Counted from the stretch's first letter, positions 45,252 to 54,463 are shown. The stretch is DNA of 64,000 nucleotides from Saccharothrix sp. ALI-22-I (GCF_001984175.1 NZ_MTQP01000056.1:1-64000); one strand, 5' to 3'. Translations and numbers: made by a program. The notes: generated by a model from the sequence alone, not told the origin.

Positions 45252-46306
45252 GCGGCGTGCAGGCGGGCGGTGAGCAGTAGGCCGACCACGGCCGGGACGG
45301 CCGGGACGGCCGGGCGGCGCGCGGTCAGGGCGCGGTGCGCGGGGCGTTCGACGAACTTGGTGAGCAGCCAGCCGAGGACGACGGCGGTGCCGGTGAAGGC
45401 CGCCAGTTCAGCCCACGTGCCGAAGCGCGCGACTTTCGCCATCACGACGTAGCCGATCTCCTGGTGCACCAGGTACACGCCGTACGAGATGCCCGCGAGC
45501 CACTTGATGGGGCGGGCGAGCGCGCGCACGGGGGCGATGTCCCAGTCCGGGCCGCCGGCCGCGGCGGACAAGCCGATCAGCAGCACGCCCAGCCCGATGG
45601 TCGACCTGAGATCGGCGGTGTGCACCGCCTGGGCCGCGAGGGAGGCGATGAGCAGGGCGAACAGGTGCCGGTCGCCGAGCCGTCCCTTGGACCACAGCCA
45701 GATGCCGATGCCGATGGCGAACAGCTGCGCGCGGTGCACGCCGAGGCCGTCGTAGAGGGTGCGGATCGCGCCGGGCTCGACCGTCCAGATCCTGGCGACC
45801 AGGGGCGTGACGACGAGCGCCCACAGGAGGACCTTGACTCCCCTGCCCCGGATCCGGGAGGCCAGGAGAGCGCCCGCGACGAAGCCCGTGACCTGCACCG
45901 GGAGGGTCCAGTAGGAGAAGTCGACCAGCCGGACGTCCGGGAACCAGTTCTGCAGCATGAGGGAGTTGAAGAGCAGGTCGCGCGGTTCGAGGTGGCTCCA
46001 GCCCTCGGGGGCGACGTAGCGCAGCACGACGTACGTGCAGGTGGCGGCGACGACGTAGGCGGGGACCAGGCGGGCCAGGCGGTTGCGCAGGAAGCGGGCC
46101 GGCCTGCCCTTGGCCAGTGACGCGCAGGCGAAGAAGGCGGAGATCACCACGAGCGCGCTCGCGCCGAATTCGAGGTTGAAGACGAAGGGCGGTGAGCCGA
46201 GTTCGGAGTGGACGGACGGCCCGGCGTGGGTGGCGTGCTGGAGGAGCACGCACAGCACCGCGAGGATGCGCAGGAGGTCCCAGTTGATCCGACGTTTGGT
46301 AGGCAC
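45107..46306 (-). CDS. Acyltransferase 3-family membrane protein
   Basis: 399-aa protein with about ten transmembrane helices. It begins with NWDLLRILAVLCVLLQHATH, the family's first helix with its catalytic-type His, and ends in FVERPAHRAL, the usual last element. It probably O-acylates a cell-envelope or secreted glycan. After about residue 350 a tail of some 47 residues is read antisense to the convergent gene and has no family counterpart, so the original stop may have been lost. The start is GTG 46306 without a clear ribosome-binding site. Confidence 0.85.
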   Translation of the reverse strand: MPTKRRINWDLLRILAVLCVLLQHATHAGPSVHSELGSPPFVFNLEFGASALVVISAFFACASLAKGRPARFLRNRLARLVPAYVVAATCTYVVLRYVAPEGWSHLEPRDLLFNSLMLQNWFPDVRLVDFSYWTLPVQVTGFVAGALLASRIRGRGVKVLLWALVVTPLVARIWTVEPGAIRTLYDGLGVHRAQLFAIGIGIWLWSKGRLGDRHLFALLIASLAAQAVHTADLRSTIGLGVLLIGLSAAAGGPDWDIAPVRALARPIKWLAGISYGVYLVHQEIGYVVMAKVARFGTWAELAAFTGTAVVLGWLLTKFVERPAHRALTARRPAVPAVPAVVGLLLTARLHAAQSHLGSVGAVPFSRAPLWRPVSHASTSAAAPLTVGDVSLSAVSPQLR

Positions 46307-46422
46307 GAGGTGGAAGAACCCTATCCGGACGACATCGGAGGAGCGGCGGTGATCGTTACCAACCCTAGGGGGTCAACCTGCAGGGATCCTGAAGGGCGCC
46401 CGGTCGGCTACCGTCGGCCACT

Positions 46423-47100
46423 GTGGACGTACTTGAGGACTACACGGGGCACGTATCGCCGGGCGGCCCGGCGGCACGGCGCACCCTCGATGCGCTGACC
46501 ATCACGAAGGTCTCGGTGGGACCGATGGACAACAACGCGTACCTGCTGGTCTGCCGCGCGACGAACGAGGGACTCCTCATCGACGCGGCGGCCGACCCCG
46601 AACGCCTGTCCGACGTGGTGGGCCACTCGGTCAACCGCCCCAGGCTGAAGACCGTCGTGACCACGCACCAGCACGCGGACCACTGGGCAGCCCTGGGCGC
46701 GGTAGCGGGCGCGAACGGCTCGAACACCATCGCGCACCCCGCCGACGCGGGCGTCCTGCCCATCCCACCGGACGTCCTGGTGGAGCACGGCGACACCGTG
46801 CACGTCGGCGAAGTCCCCCTGACGGTGATCCACCTGCGCGGCCACACCCCGGGCTCCATCGCCCTCCTGTACCGCGACCCAACCGGACACCCCCACCTCT
46901 TCACCGGGGACTCGCTGTTCCCGGGAGGGGTCGGCAAAACCACGTCACCTGAAACCTTCAAGTCGTTGATCGACGACGTGCAGTCGCGGGTCTTCGACGA
47001 ACTGCCTGACGAGACCTGGTTCTACCCGGGTCACGGCGACGACTCCACGCTGGGCGAGCAACGTCCCCACCTGGACGAGTGGCGCGCCCGCGGTTGGTAA
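46423..47100 (+). CDS. MBL-fold metallo-hydrolase (glyoxalase II-like)
   Basis: 225-aa metallo-beta-lactamase-fold hydrolase. The metal motif is TTHQHADHWAALG, with further ligands in HLRGHTPGS, FTGDSLFPGGVG and YPGHGDD. A homologous gene neighbours uvrA across actinobacteria (Rv1637c in M. tuberculosis, from memory). Its substrate is unknown, perhaps a thioester. GTG 46423 is the longest reasonable start; a shorter start near residue 30 is possible. Confidence 0.9.
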   Translation: MDVLEDYTGHVSPGGPAARRTLDALTITKVSVGPMDNNAYLLVCRATNEGLLIDAAADPERLSDVVGHSVNRPRLKTVVTTHQHADHWAALGAVAGANGSNTIAHPADAGVLPIPPDVLVEHGDTVHVGEVPLTVIHLRGHTPGSIALLYRDPTGHPHLFTGDSLFPGGVGKTTSPETFKSLIDDVQSRVFDELPDETWFYPGHGDDSTLGEQRPHLDEWRARGW

Positions 47101-47389
47101 GCGGGCAGTGCCGGCGGGGCCAGTCCGGGCCCCGCCGGTTCACGGGAGGCGCGCACCGACACGTCATGGACGCCGATCGTTTCGCCTCCGCCCGCTCGCC
47201 GATGTCCGGCGGCGGGCTACTTGCCATTTCGTCGCCACAGGAGATTCGAAGGACGTCCTTGGCGGCATCGCGACGGGTTTCTTTGGAACAAACCGCTATC
47301 AAGGACATCGAAGCCACCAACGTCACGTAGAGCAAACCGGCGATGTTCACTGCGGCACTTACGGGCACGGCGGGGATCCACGACGACAT
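46958..47389 (-). CDS. Possible small membrane protein with a runaway C-terminus
   Basis: ATG 47389 is preceded by GAGGTGA. The first 55 residues look genuine: a transmembrane segment (AAVNIAGLLYVTLVASMSLI) followed by KETRRDAAKDVLRIS, the layout of small actinobacterial membrane proteins that end soon after a VLR motif. Beyond that the frame is Arg/Pro-rich and overlaps the 3' end of the MBL gene, so a frameshift or lost stop is likely. I am unsure that the gene is expressed. Confidence 0.4.
   Translation of the reverse strand: MSSWIPAVPVSAAVNIAGLLYVTLVASMSLIAVCSKETRRDAAKDVLRISCGDEMASSPPPDIGERAEAKRSASMTCRCAPPVNRRGPDWPRRHCPLTNRGRATRPGGDVARPAWSRRRDPGRTRSRQAVRRRPATARRRSTT
47111..47138 (+). terminator. 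Terminator of the MBL-hydrolase gene
   Basis: CCGGCGGGGCC and its complement form an 11-bp stem around a 6-nt loop, 10 bp after the stop codon. Strong GC hairpin without a T-run. Most of the remaining sequence to 47504 is covered only by the doubtful small minus-strand gene. Confidence 0.7.
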
Positions 47390-47504
47390 GGTCACCTCTG
47401 TCCACCCTCGTACCCGTGACCCGGAGGGCGCCCCACCGTCATCGACTACCGGCCGCTGCAAAAGGTGTGGTCGCGGTGATCGGCATTCGGTCAGACTCGG
47501 CGAC

Positions 47505-48278
47505 GTGGACGTGGACCTGCCGCTGCTCCGGTTCGACTCCGACGTCGAGGCGCTGATCACGCCTTCCGCCCCGGAGCTGTCCGAGCCTTGGCCGCGCCGG
47601 GCGGTGCTGTGCTACTTCCACGAGCAGATCGCGGCCTTGCACGAACGGGGGATCGCCCGTCTGGTGGGTCGGTTCACGGTCGAGATGGGCGGGCACGGCA
47701 TCTACGTGGTCGATGCCGATGACGGCGCGTCGGTGGTCGTGCTCCACCCGGGAGTCGGCGCCCCGGCCGCCGTGCACCATCTCGAACGGGTGATCGCCGG
47801 CGGTGTCCGTGACGTCGTGCTGTGCGGCAGCGCCGGAGCGCTCGTGCCCGGGTTGGTGCTCGGACGTGCCGTGGTGGCGACCGGCGCGATCCGGGACGAG
47901 GGGACGTCGTTCCACTACGCGCCGCCCGCGTCCGCCATCGACGTCGACCACGACGTGGTGAACGCCCTGGTCAGGCTGCTCGCAGAACGGTCCGTCCCCC
48001 ACGTCACCGGATTGACGTGGACGACGGACGCCCCGTTCCGGGAGACGCGCGCGTCCGTCGCGGCCCGGCGGGAACAAGGGTGCCTGGTCGTGGAGATGGA
48101 GGCGTCGGCCCTGCTGGCAGCCGCACGGTTCCGTGGCGTGAGGCTGGGGCTGCTCCTCTACGCCGCCGACGACCTCAGCGGCCCGACCTGGGACTCCCGT
48201 GACTGGACCACCAGCGACGCCCGCGCCGAGCTGCTCACCCTGGCGATCGAAGGCACCGCGCGAATTCACCCGATGTAG
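47505..48278 (+). CDS. Nucleoside phosphorylase-family protein
   Basis: About 257 aa, PNP/UDP phosphorylase fold. Conserved parts are VVLCGSAGALVPGLVLGRAVV, TGAIRDEGTSFHY and VVEMEASALLAAARFRG, in which the Glu contacts the ribose. The last segment, YAADDLSG, resembles the catalytic Asp region. It probably cleaves a purine or uridine nucleoside in the cytoplasm. Start is uncertain: GTG 47505 and 47511 are both plausible, and the frame stays open much further upstream. Confidence 0.82.
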   Translation: MDVDLPLLRFDSDVEALITPSAPELSEPWPRRAVLCYFHEQIAALHERGIARLVGRFTVEMGGHGIYVVDADDGASVVVLHPGVGAPAAVHHLERVIAGGVRDVVLCGSAGALVPGLVLGRAVVATGAIRDEGTSFHYAPPASAIDVDHDVVNALVRLLAERSVPHVTGLTWTTDAPFRETRASVAARREQGCLVVEMEASALLAAARFRGVRLGLLLYAADDLSGPTWDSRDWTTSDARAELLTLAIEGTARIHPM

Positions 48279-48285
48279 TGCACTT

Positions 48286-48891
48286 TCACGGGCTGTCAGG
48301 CTCGACCCGCGCCACGGCGTCCAGCACGTCGAGGTAACCGTCACCGACCCGCCACAGGGCGTCCGAGACCGCCGTGAGCTTGCCGGGACTCCAGCGTTTG
48401 TCCTCGTAGGCACGGGTGTGCCGGCGCAGCGCCCGCAGGCTCACCGCCAACTCGTCCCGGAGACGTGCACGCATCTCGTCCGCTCCGGGCGCGGGCAGGC
48501 GAGCGTCCTCACCACGTCCGTCGGCAAGAGCGGCCAGGGTCTCCTCCGCCGTCCCGTCCACCGCGTCCCAGACCAACGCCGGGCGGTAGATGGAGTGGTT
48601 CCAGACCGGGGCTTGCGACGAGCGCCAGAGCGGCCGGATCGGGTTCCTCGACACGCGGCTCGCGTTGGCCCAGTGCTCCGCGCCGTGCGGCTCGCTCAAC
48701 CACGGCACGTCGTCAACCGGCAGATCGACCACCAGAGCGACGGTCACCAGTTCGATATCCCTAGCCGCACCGAGGATGTCCCCGACCGCCCACACCTGCA
48801 CCACGCGCAGCGGGTGGATCGGACTGCCCGCCAACTCGCCGCACTTGGCCGCCAACTCCTCGACGTGCTGAACCGCCCGTGACCATTTCAC
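48286..48891 (-). CDS. DUF7711-type hypothetical protein
   Basis: 201-aa protein starting VKWSRAVQHVEELAAKCGELA, with RVVQVWAVGDILGAARDIELVTVALVVDLP and WLSEPHGAEHWANA. From memory these match a Streptomyces-type family labelled DUF7711, of unknown function. GTG 48891 has GCGAGG upstream, and ATG 48909 is an alternative. It is soluble with a helical C-terminus. It ends 7 bp from the convergent phosphorylase gene. Confidence 0.75.
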   Translation of the reverse strand: MKWSRAVQHVEELAAKCGELAGSPIHPLRVVQVWAVGDILGAARDIELVTVALVVDLPVDDVPWLSEPHGAEHWANASRVSRNPIRPLWRSSQAPVWNHSIYRPALVWDAVDGTAEETLAALADGRGEDARLPAPGADEMRARLRDELAVSLRALRRHTRAYEDKRWSPGKLTAVSDALWRVGDGYLDVLDAVARVEPDSP

Positions 48892-48986
48892 CGGACCATC
48901 CTCGCCCATCCCGGTGAATCGGCAGATCGGCCACGACGGTGCTGGGGAACGAGTCGAAGCTGGACGGGCCGACACACCTGGTCGTC

Positions 48987-49031
48987 GGACAGCTCGGACA
49001 GCTCGGGCAACTAGGACAGCTCGGACAGCGG
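48987..49031. repeat. 9-bp tandem repeat
   Basis: Five contiguous 9-bp units based on GGACAGCTC (third unit GGGCAACTA, fifth GGACAGCGG). The stretch lies in the short gap between the methyltransferase and DUF7711 genes and is not convincingly coding. It looks like replication slippage. Confidence 0.85.
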
Positions 49032-49052
49032 GTGCTGCCGGCGTTGCAGCCC

Positions 49053-49838
49053 TCACCGCCGTCCGGTCAGGACGGTCACCGGGACGTGCTCGGTGAACGG
49101 CGCGTGTGGCTCCAGCGCGCGGCGGAGGCGGTCGGTGAAGTCGGGGCGTTCGGCGAGCGGCGGCAGTCGGTCGACGGGCAGGGCCGAGAGGACACCGCCG
49201 ACGATCGACTCCAGGTCCGGGGTGTCGACGTAGTCCACGCGGTGCAGATCGACCTGGAACCCGGCGGCGACCAGGCTTTCGCCGTACCGCCGCCGGCTCT
49301 CCTCGTCGGTGCCGCAGGCATTGGCGAGACGCGTGCCCAACCACTGCTCCATGCTCTCGCGCAACGCGCGCGACCAGTCGCTGTCCTGCAACCACAGCGG
49401 CGTCCCGTTGGTCAGCACGGCCACGCCTCCACCCGGCCTGGCCAGCGCGATCAGCTCCCGGAACAGCTCGTCGTGCCGCATCCAGTGCAGCGCCTGACCG
49501 ATGGTGACGACGCCGACCGACGCGTCACCGAGCAGGGCGCGCAACGCGGGCACGTCGGCGTCCGTCCCGATCATCCAGCTCAGGTTCGCCTGCCCCCGTT
49601 CGGCCGCGGCACGGCGGCCGTGGGCGATCATGTCCGGCTCCGGATCGACACCGACCACGGCGCGAACCCGTGCCGAGAGGGGCACGGTCACCTGCCCCGT
49701 CCCGCACCCGAGATCGACCGCGACGTCGTCGCCGGTCAACCCGAACGCCTCCACCACCGCGTCGAACACCGCCGGCGGATACCCCCTCCGATACCGGTGG
49801 TAGAAACCGGCCACCTCACCCGCGAAACCCAGCGCCAT
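49053..49838 (-). CDS. Class I SAM-dependent methyltransferase
   Basis: 261-aa Rossmann methyltransferase. Motif I is VAVDLGCGTGQVTVPL, the acidic residue after beta-2 is in VVGVDPEPDM, and TIGQALHWM is the family's active-site segment (methyltransferase type 11). The N-terminal YHRYRRGYPPAVFDAV is common in this group. The substrate is unknown. Start ATG 49838. Confidence 0.88.
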   Translation of the reverse strand: MALGFAGEVAGFYHRYRRGYPPAVFDAVVEAFGLTGDDVAVDLGCGTGQVTVPLSARVRAVVGVDPEPDMIAHGRRAAAERGQANLSWMIGTDADVPALRALLGDASVGVVTIGQALHWMRHDELFRELIALARPGGGVAVLTNGTPLWLQDSDWSRALRESMEQWLGTRLANACGTDEESRRRYGESLVAAGFQVDLHRVDYVDTPDLESIVGGVLSALPVDRLPPLAERPDFTDRLRRALEPHAPFTEHVPVTVLTGRR

Positions 49839-49943
49839 GCCTCACAGAGTGCCCACGGACTCCGGTGGGACGACAGCGATTGCGCTCTCGGCGCAACACC
49901 GCGGTCCCGCTCCACCGGGTGATGCGGAGCGGGACCGCGGCTG

Positions 49944-50801
49944 CTACCTCAGGTAGGACGCGAGGCCGATGTTCTGGTCCCGCAACGCCTTCGCGACGAC
50001 GCGCGCGATCTGCTCCGCGCCGGCGGCTTCGAAGTGGGTGTGGTCGTTGCAGAAGAACGCCCCCACCGCGCCCTGCGTGTAGTCGCCGTTGTTCGGGCAC
50101 AGCTTGAGCGTGTTGTAGAGGTTGTAGCTCAAGCGGTGCAGGTCGATCATCGGGACCTGGTTGGCGGAGGCCGCGTTCGCGGTCTCGGTGAGGAAGCCCC
50201 GGCTGCCCACGGCGGTGCTGCCGCTGCACCTGATCGCCGACACCGGCGTGAGGAGGATCGGCCGCGCGCCGCGGTCCTTGGCGGCCTTCGCCATCACGCC
50301 GAGCAGTTGCTGGTAGCGCGCCGTGCCGACGTGCCGGGGGCAGGCGCGGTCGCCGTCGTTGATGCCGAACTGGATGACGAGGTAGTCGCCCGCCTTCATC
50401 CCGTTGAGCATGTCCTGCCAGCGCTGCGCGTACGTCGCGGGGCTGACCACGCACTCGCCGGCGGAGTCCATGGTGCTCTTGACGTTGCCCTCGTAGAGCC
50501 ACGTCTGGATGCTCCGGCCCGCGACCGCGCTGTTGACCACGGTGACGTCGTCGTTGAACAACGCGTCGAACCGGCTGCCCCAGCCGACCGGGCAGGTCGA
50601 CCTCGGGTTGGCCATGGTCGAGTCACCCGCCATCCACACCGTGGGGCCGGCCATCGCGCCGGCCTCCCCGTCCTGCTTGACGACGCAGTCGGCGGCCGAC
50701 TCCGGGTCGGGCGCCGCCGCGGCGCGGTCGACCCCGACCGCCGTCGTCAGCACGAGCAGGGCCAGCACTGCGACAAGCCGTTTCCCCGAGGGAAGCTTCA
50801 T
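49944..50801 (-). CDS. Secreted SGNH hydrolase (rhamnogalacturonan acetylesterase-like)
   Basis: 285-aa secreted esterase. The signal peptide is [23 protein letters not shown]. Catalytic block I is WMAGDSTM, block III is IQFGINDGD and block V is [12 protein letters not shown], giving Ser, Asn and Asp/His. Several Cys suggest disulfides outside the cell. It probably removes acetyl groups from plant polysaccharide. ATG 50801 follows TGGAGAAAC. The longer upstream frame crosses into rnhA's promoter region and is not used. Confidence 0.9.
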   Translation of the reverse strand: MKLPSGKRLVAVLALLVLTTAVGVDRAAAAPDPESAADCVVKQDGEAGAMAGPTVWMAGDSTMANPRSTCPVGWGSRFDALFNDDVTVVNSAVAGRSIQTWLYEGNVKSTMDSAGECVVSPATYAQRWQDMLNGMKAGDYLVIQFGINDGDRACPRHVGTARYQQLLGVMAKAAKDRGARPILLTPVSAIRCSGSTAVGSRGFLTETANAASANQVPMIDLHRLSYNLYNTLKLCPNNGDYTQGAVGAFFCNDHTHFEAAGAEQIARVVAKALRDQNIGLASYLR

Positions 50802-50961
50802 TGTTTCTCCACCAGAGAGTGTCCGGACAGCGGCGTGTCCTCCACTGTGGCGTGGTGGTCGAGGCCGACCTAACGCCGTGTCTCGGGTGGCCGGTCCGTC
50901 TCGGATGGCGGGCCGCCCACAGCCCGCCGGCGCCGCCGGCGCGCTCGGTATGTTCCCCCGC

Positions 50962-51447
50962 ATGGAGCAGGTGGTGGAGATCTACACCGACGGCGCGTGC
51001 AGCGGGAACCCCGGGCCGGGAGGGTGGGGCGCCGTGCTGCGGTACGGGGCGCACGAGCGCGATCTGTTCGGTGGGGAGTCCCAGCCCACCACCAACAACC
51101 GGATGGAGCTGATGGCCCCGATCCGGGCGCTCGAAACACTCCGCAGGCCGTCGGTGGTGCGGATCTACACCGACAGCACGTACGTCCGCAACGGGGTCAT
51201 GTCGTGGATGGCCAAGTGGAAGACCAACGGCTGGATGACCTCCGGCCGACAGCCCGTCAAGAACGTCGACCTCTGGCAACGCCTCGACGCCGCCGCCGCC
51301 CCGCACCAGGTCGAGTGGCACTGGGTGAAGGGCCACGCGGGCCACCCGGAGAACGAACGCGCGGACCGTCTCGCGGTCCGCGGCGTCCGAGCGGCGATGG
51401 AGTCAGATCTGAGGGCAGATGTCGTACATGATGCGGAACAGGCGTGA
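50962..51447 (+). CDS. rnhA: Ribonuclease HI
   Basis: 161-aa enzyme that cuts RNA in RNA-DNA hybrids. All four acidic residues are visible: Asp in [14 protein letters not shown], Glu in NNRMELMAP, Asp in IYTDSTYV and Asp in NERADRLA; the loop [13 protein letters not shown] carries the catalytic His. ATG 50962 matches the family start; ATG 50950 would add four residues. The 3' 45 bp overlap the convergent membrane-protein gene. Confidence 0.96.
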   Translation: MEQVVEIYTDGACSGNPGPGGWGAVLRYGAHERDLFGGESQPTTNNRMELMAPIRALETLRRPSVVRIYTDSTYVRNGVMSWMAKWKTNGWMTSGRQPVKNVDLWQRLDAAAAPHQVEWHWVKGHAGHPENERADRLAVRGVRAAMESDLRADVVHDAEQA

Positions 51448-52161
51448 GGATTCCGGGGTCTGCTCGACGGGGAGGTCGAAGTAGGCCTTGGAGGCTTCCA
51501 CGCACTGGGTGAGCAGGTCGTGCTCGGAGGTCAGGGTGGACTCGCGGGAGCGGTTGGTCTCCAGGGTGCTGTCGGCTTCGTCCTGCTTCTCGGCCAGGTC
51601 GGAGAGGGCGGCTTCCTTGTCGGCGCGGGTGGCGGCGACCTGGTCGCGGTCGGAGGTCTCGCCTACGTACAGGACGGTGAAGAGGCCTGCGACGATGGCG
51701 AACACGGCGGCCAGCGTGGTCAGGGCGATGATCGGCGCCCGGCTGGGGCGGGCGGGCGGCATCTGCGGGTGCGGTAACTGCATCCCGTTCGGCGGGGTCG
51801 GGACGGACTGCGTCATGGCCGGCGGGTAGGCCTGCTGCATGAAGTCCGGCGGCGACGGTTGCGTCGGGATCAGGGGTGGCGGTTCCTGCTGTGCCACCGG
51901 GGTCTGCGGCACAGCGGTGGGTGGCACGGCGGCGGGTGGGGTGGCGGGTGGCGTGGTGGTGTGGACCGCGGTCGGCTGCTCGGCGAGCGACGTGGAGTGC
52001 ACTGCGGTCGGTTGCTCGGCCAACGACGTGGAGTGCACTGCGGTGGGCTGCTCGGCCAACGACGTGGAGTGCACCGCGGTCGGCTGTTCGGACAGCGGCT
52101 GCGGCGCGGGGGTGTGTGTGGTGGTGGCGGTGGGCTGCTGGTCGGGTTCGGGCGTGGTCAT
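51403..52161 (-). CDS. Pro/Thr-rich membrane protein with 12-residue repeats and coiled coil
   Basis: 252-aa protein. An N-terminal cytoplasmic region (about 130 aa) is rich in Pro, Thr and Gln and holds [12 protein letters not shown] in tandem, three full copies plus a partial one. One transmembrane helix follows ([20 protein letters not shown]). An external coiled coil (about residues 170-210) precedes a C-terminal domain with two Cys (LLTQCVEAS and YDICPQI). The next gene encodes a shorter protein of the same plan. Function unknown, perhaps an envelope scaffold. The 3' end overlaps rnhA. Confidence 0.8.
   Translation of the reverse strand: MTTPEPDQQPTATTTHTPAPQPLSEQPTAVHSTSLAEQPTAVHSTSLAEQPTAVHSTSLAEQPTAVHTTTPPATPPAAVPPTAVPQTPVAQQEPPPLIPTQPSPPDFMQQAYPPAMTQSVPTPPNGMQLPHPQMPPARPSRAPIIALTTLAAVFAIVAGLFTVLYVGETSDRDQVAATRADKEAALSDLAEKQDEADSTLETNRSRESTLTSEHDLLTQCVEASKAYFDLPVEQTPESSRLFRIMYDICPQI
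51968..52091. repeat. 36-bp coding tandem repeat
   Basis: Three full 36-bp units (51968-52003, 52004-52039, 52040-52075) and a 16-bp partial one encode the 12-residue repeats of the membrane protein. Units differ at only a few bases, so the array is recent and likely to vary in length between strains. Confidence 0.92.
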
Positions 52162-52175
52162 GTCGGCTCCCCAGT

Positions 52176-52571
52176 TCAGCAGTTGTCCGCGGCGCGGCCG
52201 ACGGCGTCCCGCAGGACCGCGTCATCGTCGCCCTTGGCGGCGTTGATCGAGTCCTTGGCCGGGTCGGCGCACTTGTGCAGCTCGGCGTTCTGCGCCTCCA
52301 GCGTGGAGATCCGGCCCGCCACGGTGTCGATGGACGTCTCGGTCTCCTCCAGCCGCCCCTCGGCCTCGGTCAGCGACCGGTTGGTCTGGTCCAGGCGCTG
52401 GACTTCAAGGCTGTGCTCGTCGCGAGCACCGACGAACAGCACGATCGTCAACACGGACGCGCCCACCAGCGCCAGGACGAGCGCGCCCAGCATGACGACC
52501 GCGGCCCGCGGCCTGGCCTTCGGCGGCGTGGGTGGTGGCGGCGACGGGATCGGCAGCGCGTGGTCGGTCAT
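52176..52571 (-). CDS. Small membrane protein with coiled coil, paralogue of its neighbour
   Basis: 131-aa protein. A Pro-rich N-terminus (PIPSPPPPTPPKARPR), one transmembrane helix (about residues 25-47) and an external coiled coil (about 52-97, heptads from DEHSLEVQRLDQ onward) precede a C-terminal tail with two Cys (LHKCADPA and the terminal Cys). The plan matches the following gene, suggesting tandem duplication. The two are 14 bp apart and probably co-transcribed. Confidence 0.78.
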   Translation of the reverse strand: MTDHALPIPSPPPPTPPKARPRAAVVMLGALVLALVGASVLTIVLFVGARDEHSLEVQRLDQTNRSLTEAEGRLEETETSIDTVAGRISTLEAQNAELHKCADPAKDSINAAKGDDDAVLRDAVGRAADNC

Positions 52572-52720
52572 GTGTCCCTACTTTCCCCAAATGAGATACC
52601 TGGGAAGTTAGAGACGCCGGACAGCCAGGCCAAGACTCCATCGGCCGGAAACTTCCGCTACCTGCCGGGACCCCGGTGATCCGGTCCCCGGAACGGCCCG
52701 CTCCGGCCCGGTCCGGGGGA

Positions 52721-53326
52721 TCACAGCCACCCGTTGTCGTGCGCGGTCAGGTACGCCTCCGAACGGCTCGTGGCACCCAGCTTCGCCACCGCCGCCGACA
52801 GGTAGTTGCGCACCGTCCCGGTGGACAGGTGCGTCTTGCGCGCGATCACCGCCACCGGCGTGTCGTACTCCGCCAGCCGAAGAACCTCCAGCTCACGGGG
52901 CGTCAACGGGCACGGCGGCGTGGTCAGCGCGTCCGCCGCCAACGCCGGGTCGACGTACCGCGCGCCGCCGTGCACCCGACGGATCACGTCGGCCAACGTG
53001 CCGCCCGGCGACCCCTTGGGCAGGAACCCCTTCGCCCCGGTCGACAACGCCCGCTGCAGGTGGGGCGGTTTGCCGCGCCCGGTCAGGATCACCACGGCAC
53101 ACGACGGCAGGGACGCGGCCAGCTCGGCGGTCACCTCGAACCCGTCCAGCAGCGGCATCTGGAGATCCACCACCGCCACGTCCGGCCGGTGCGCCAACGC
53201 CGCACGCACCGCCTCCCGACCGTCCGCGGCCTGCGCGACGACCTCCAGGTCCGGCTCCAGGCCCAGCAACGCCGCCACCGCGACGCGGATCAGCTCCTCG
53301 TCGTCGGCCAGCAGCACGCGTATCAC
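52721..53326 (-). CDS. NarL-family response regulator
   Basis: 201-aa regulator. The receiver domain has LLADDEELI, the phospho-acceptor Asp in VAVVDLQMPLLDG, a Thr in VILTG and a Lys in GFLPKG. The LuxR-type helix-turn-helix is LTPRELEVLRLA ... STGTVRNYLSAAVAKLG. GTG 53326 overlaps the kinase stop as GTGA, giving a kinase-regulator pair. The longer open frame upstream lies antisense-like within the kinase gene. Confidence 0.93.
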   Translation of the reverse strand: MIRVLLADDEELIRVAVAALLGLEPDLEVVAQAADGREAVRAALAHRPDVAVVDLQMPLLDGFEVTAELAASLPSCAVVILTGRGKPPHLQRALSTGAKGFLPKGSPGGTLADVIRRVHGGARYVDPALAADALTTPPCPLTPRELEVLRLAEYDTPVAVIARKTHLSTGTVRNYLSAAVAKLGATSRSEAYLTAHDNGWL

Positions 53327-54423
53327 GGCCGCACGGTCGCCACCAGCGTGAACACCCCGTCCTCCTCCCCCGTGCGCAACGTCCCGCCGACCCCGGCCAG
53401 CCGCTCGGCCAACCCGCGCAACCCCGACCCACCACCTGACCCACCGCCCGGCGCGACGCCCGACGCCCCGTCGTTCGCCACGGTCAACCGGACCTCGTCG
53501 GCCCCGGCCACGACCTCGATCGTGCACCACCGCGCCCGGCTGTGCCGCAGCACGTTCGTGCCCGCCTCCCGCAACGCCCACGACAACTCACGCGCCACCG
53601 CAGGCAACGATGACGGCACCGACACCGTGCACCGCACCCCGGACGAGGTCAACACCTGCTCGATCGCCGAAGCCTGCTCACCCAGCTCCACGGTCCGGTA
53701 CCCGTGCACCGCCTCACGCATGTCCGCCAACGCCGCCGCGGCCAGCACCCGCACCTCGTCGGCCTCCGCACCGGCCCGTTCCCCGTCCACGACCGCCAGC
53801 CGCGAAGCCAACTCCGCCTTCAACGCGATCACGGTCAACCGGTGCCCCAACAGGTCGTGCACGTCCCGCGCGAACCGCAGCCGCTCCTCGATCACCGCCA
53901 GCCGCGCCCGCGCCTCACGTCCCTGCTGCGCCTGCACCACCAGGTCCCACAACCACACCGGCAGCACGTGCATCAACGCCAACCCGACGCCCACACCACC
54001 GGCGATCACCAACGCCCGCACCGGCTCCGCCGACAGCACCACCGCCACCGCGACCACGGCCGGCGCCAACACCCACCACCGCCGGACCAGCACCGGAGCC
54101 GTCCCGACGAGCGACGCGGCGACCCACGCCCACGTGTCCCACCGCCCGGCCGCGACCGGCGCCAGCAACGGCACCGACAACAACGACGCCACCACGAAAG
54201 CCGCGTCCCACCGCACCCGCGCGGCCGGCGTCACCGCCGCGTACAGCACACCGGCGTGCGCCACGCTGAACAGCACCGCGCCGACCAGCCCGAGGACCAC
54301 CCAGGTGGGCCGGGGTTCCAGCAGCACGCCGACCCCCGGCCCGACCAGGCTGGTGGACCACGCCATGCCCAACGACACCAGCGTGAGCACCCGCGCCCGC
54401 CGCATCCCGCCCCGCCACGTCAT
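53323..54423 (-). CDS. Sensor histidine kinase (HisKA_3 type)
   Basis: 366-aa membrane kinase. About five or six transmembrane segments occupy residues 10-165. The phospho-acceptor His is in FARDVHDLLGHRLTVI, and the ATPase domain has REAGTNVLRHSRA (N box) and GSGLRGLAERL (G box), with a Gly-rich linker. It belongs to the NarX/DesK-like group with an undefined stimulus. ATG 54423 is the likely start. The neighbouring response regulator is its cognate partner. Confidence 0.93.
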   Translation of the reverse strand: MTWRGGMRRARVLTLVSLGMAWSTSLVGPGVGVLLEPRPTWVVLGLVGAVLFSVAHAGVLYAAVTPAARVRWDAAFVVASLLSVPLLAPVAAGRWDTWAWVAASLVGTAPVLVRRWWVLAPAVVAVAVVLSAEPVRALVIAGGVGVGLALMHVLPVWLWDLVVQAQQGREARARLAVIEERLRFARDVHDLLGHRLTVIALKAELASRLAVVDGERAGAEADEVRVLAAAALADMREAVHGYRTVELGEQASAIEQVLTSSGVRCTVSVPSSLPAVARELSWALREAGTNVLRHSRARWCTIEVVAGADEVRLTVANDGASGVAPGGGSGGGSGLRGLAERLAGVGGTLRTGEEDGVFTLVATVRP

Positions 54424-54463
54424 GCGCGGTGCCGCCACATCACCAGGACCACGCACGGCAGCA

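Noticed and set aside
47079..47330. Plus-strand 83-residue frame after the MBL gene
   Set aside because: It covers the terminator hairpin, has no ribosome-binding site and no recognisable features.
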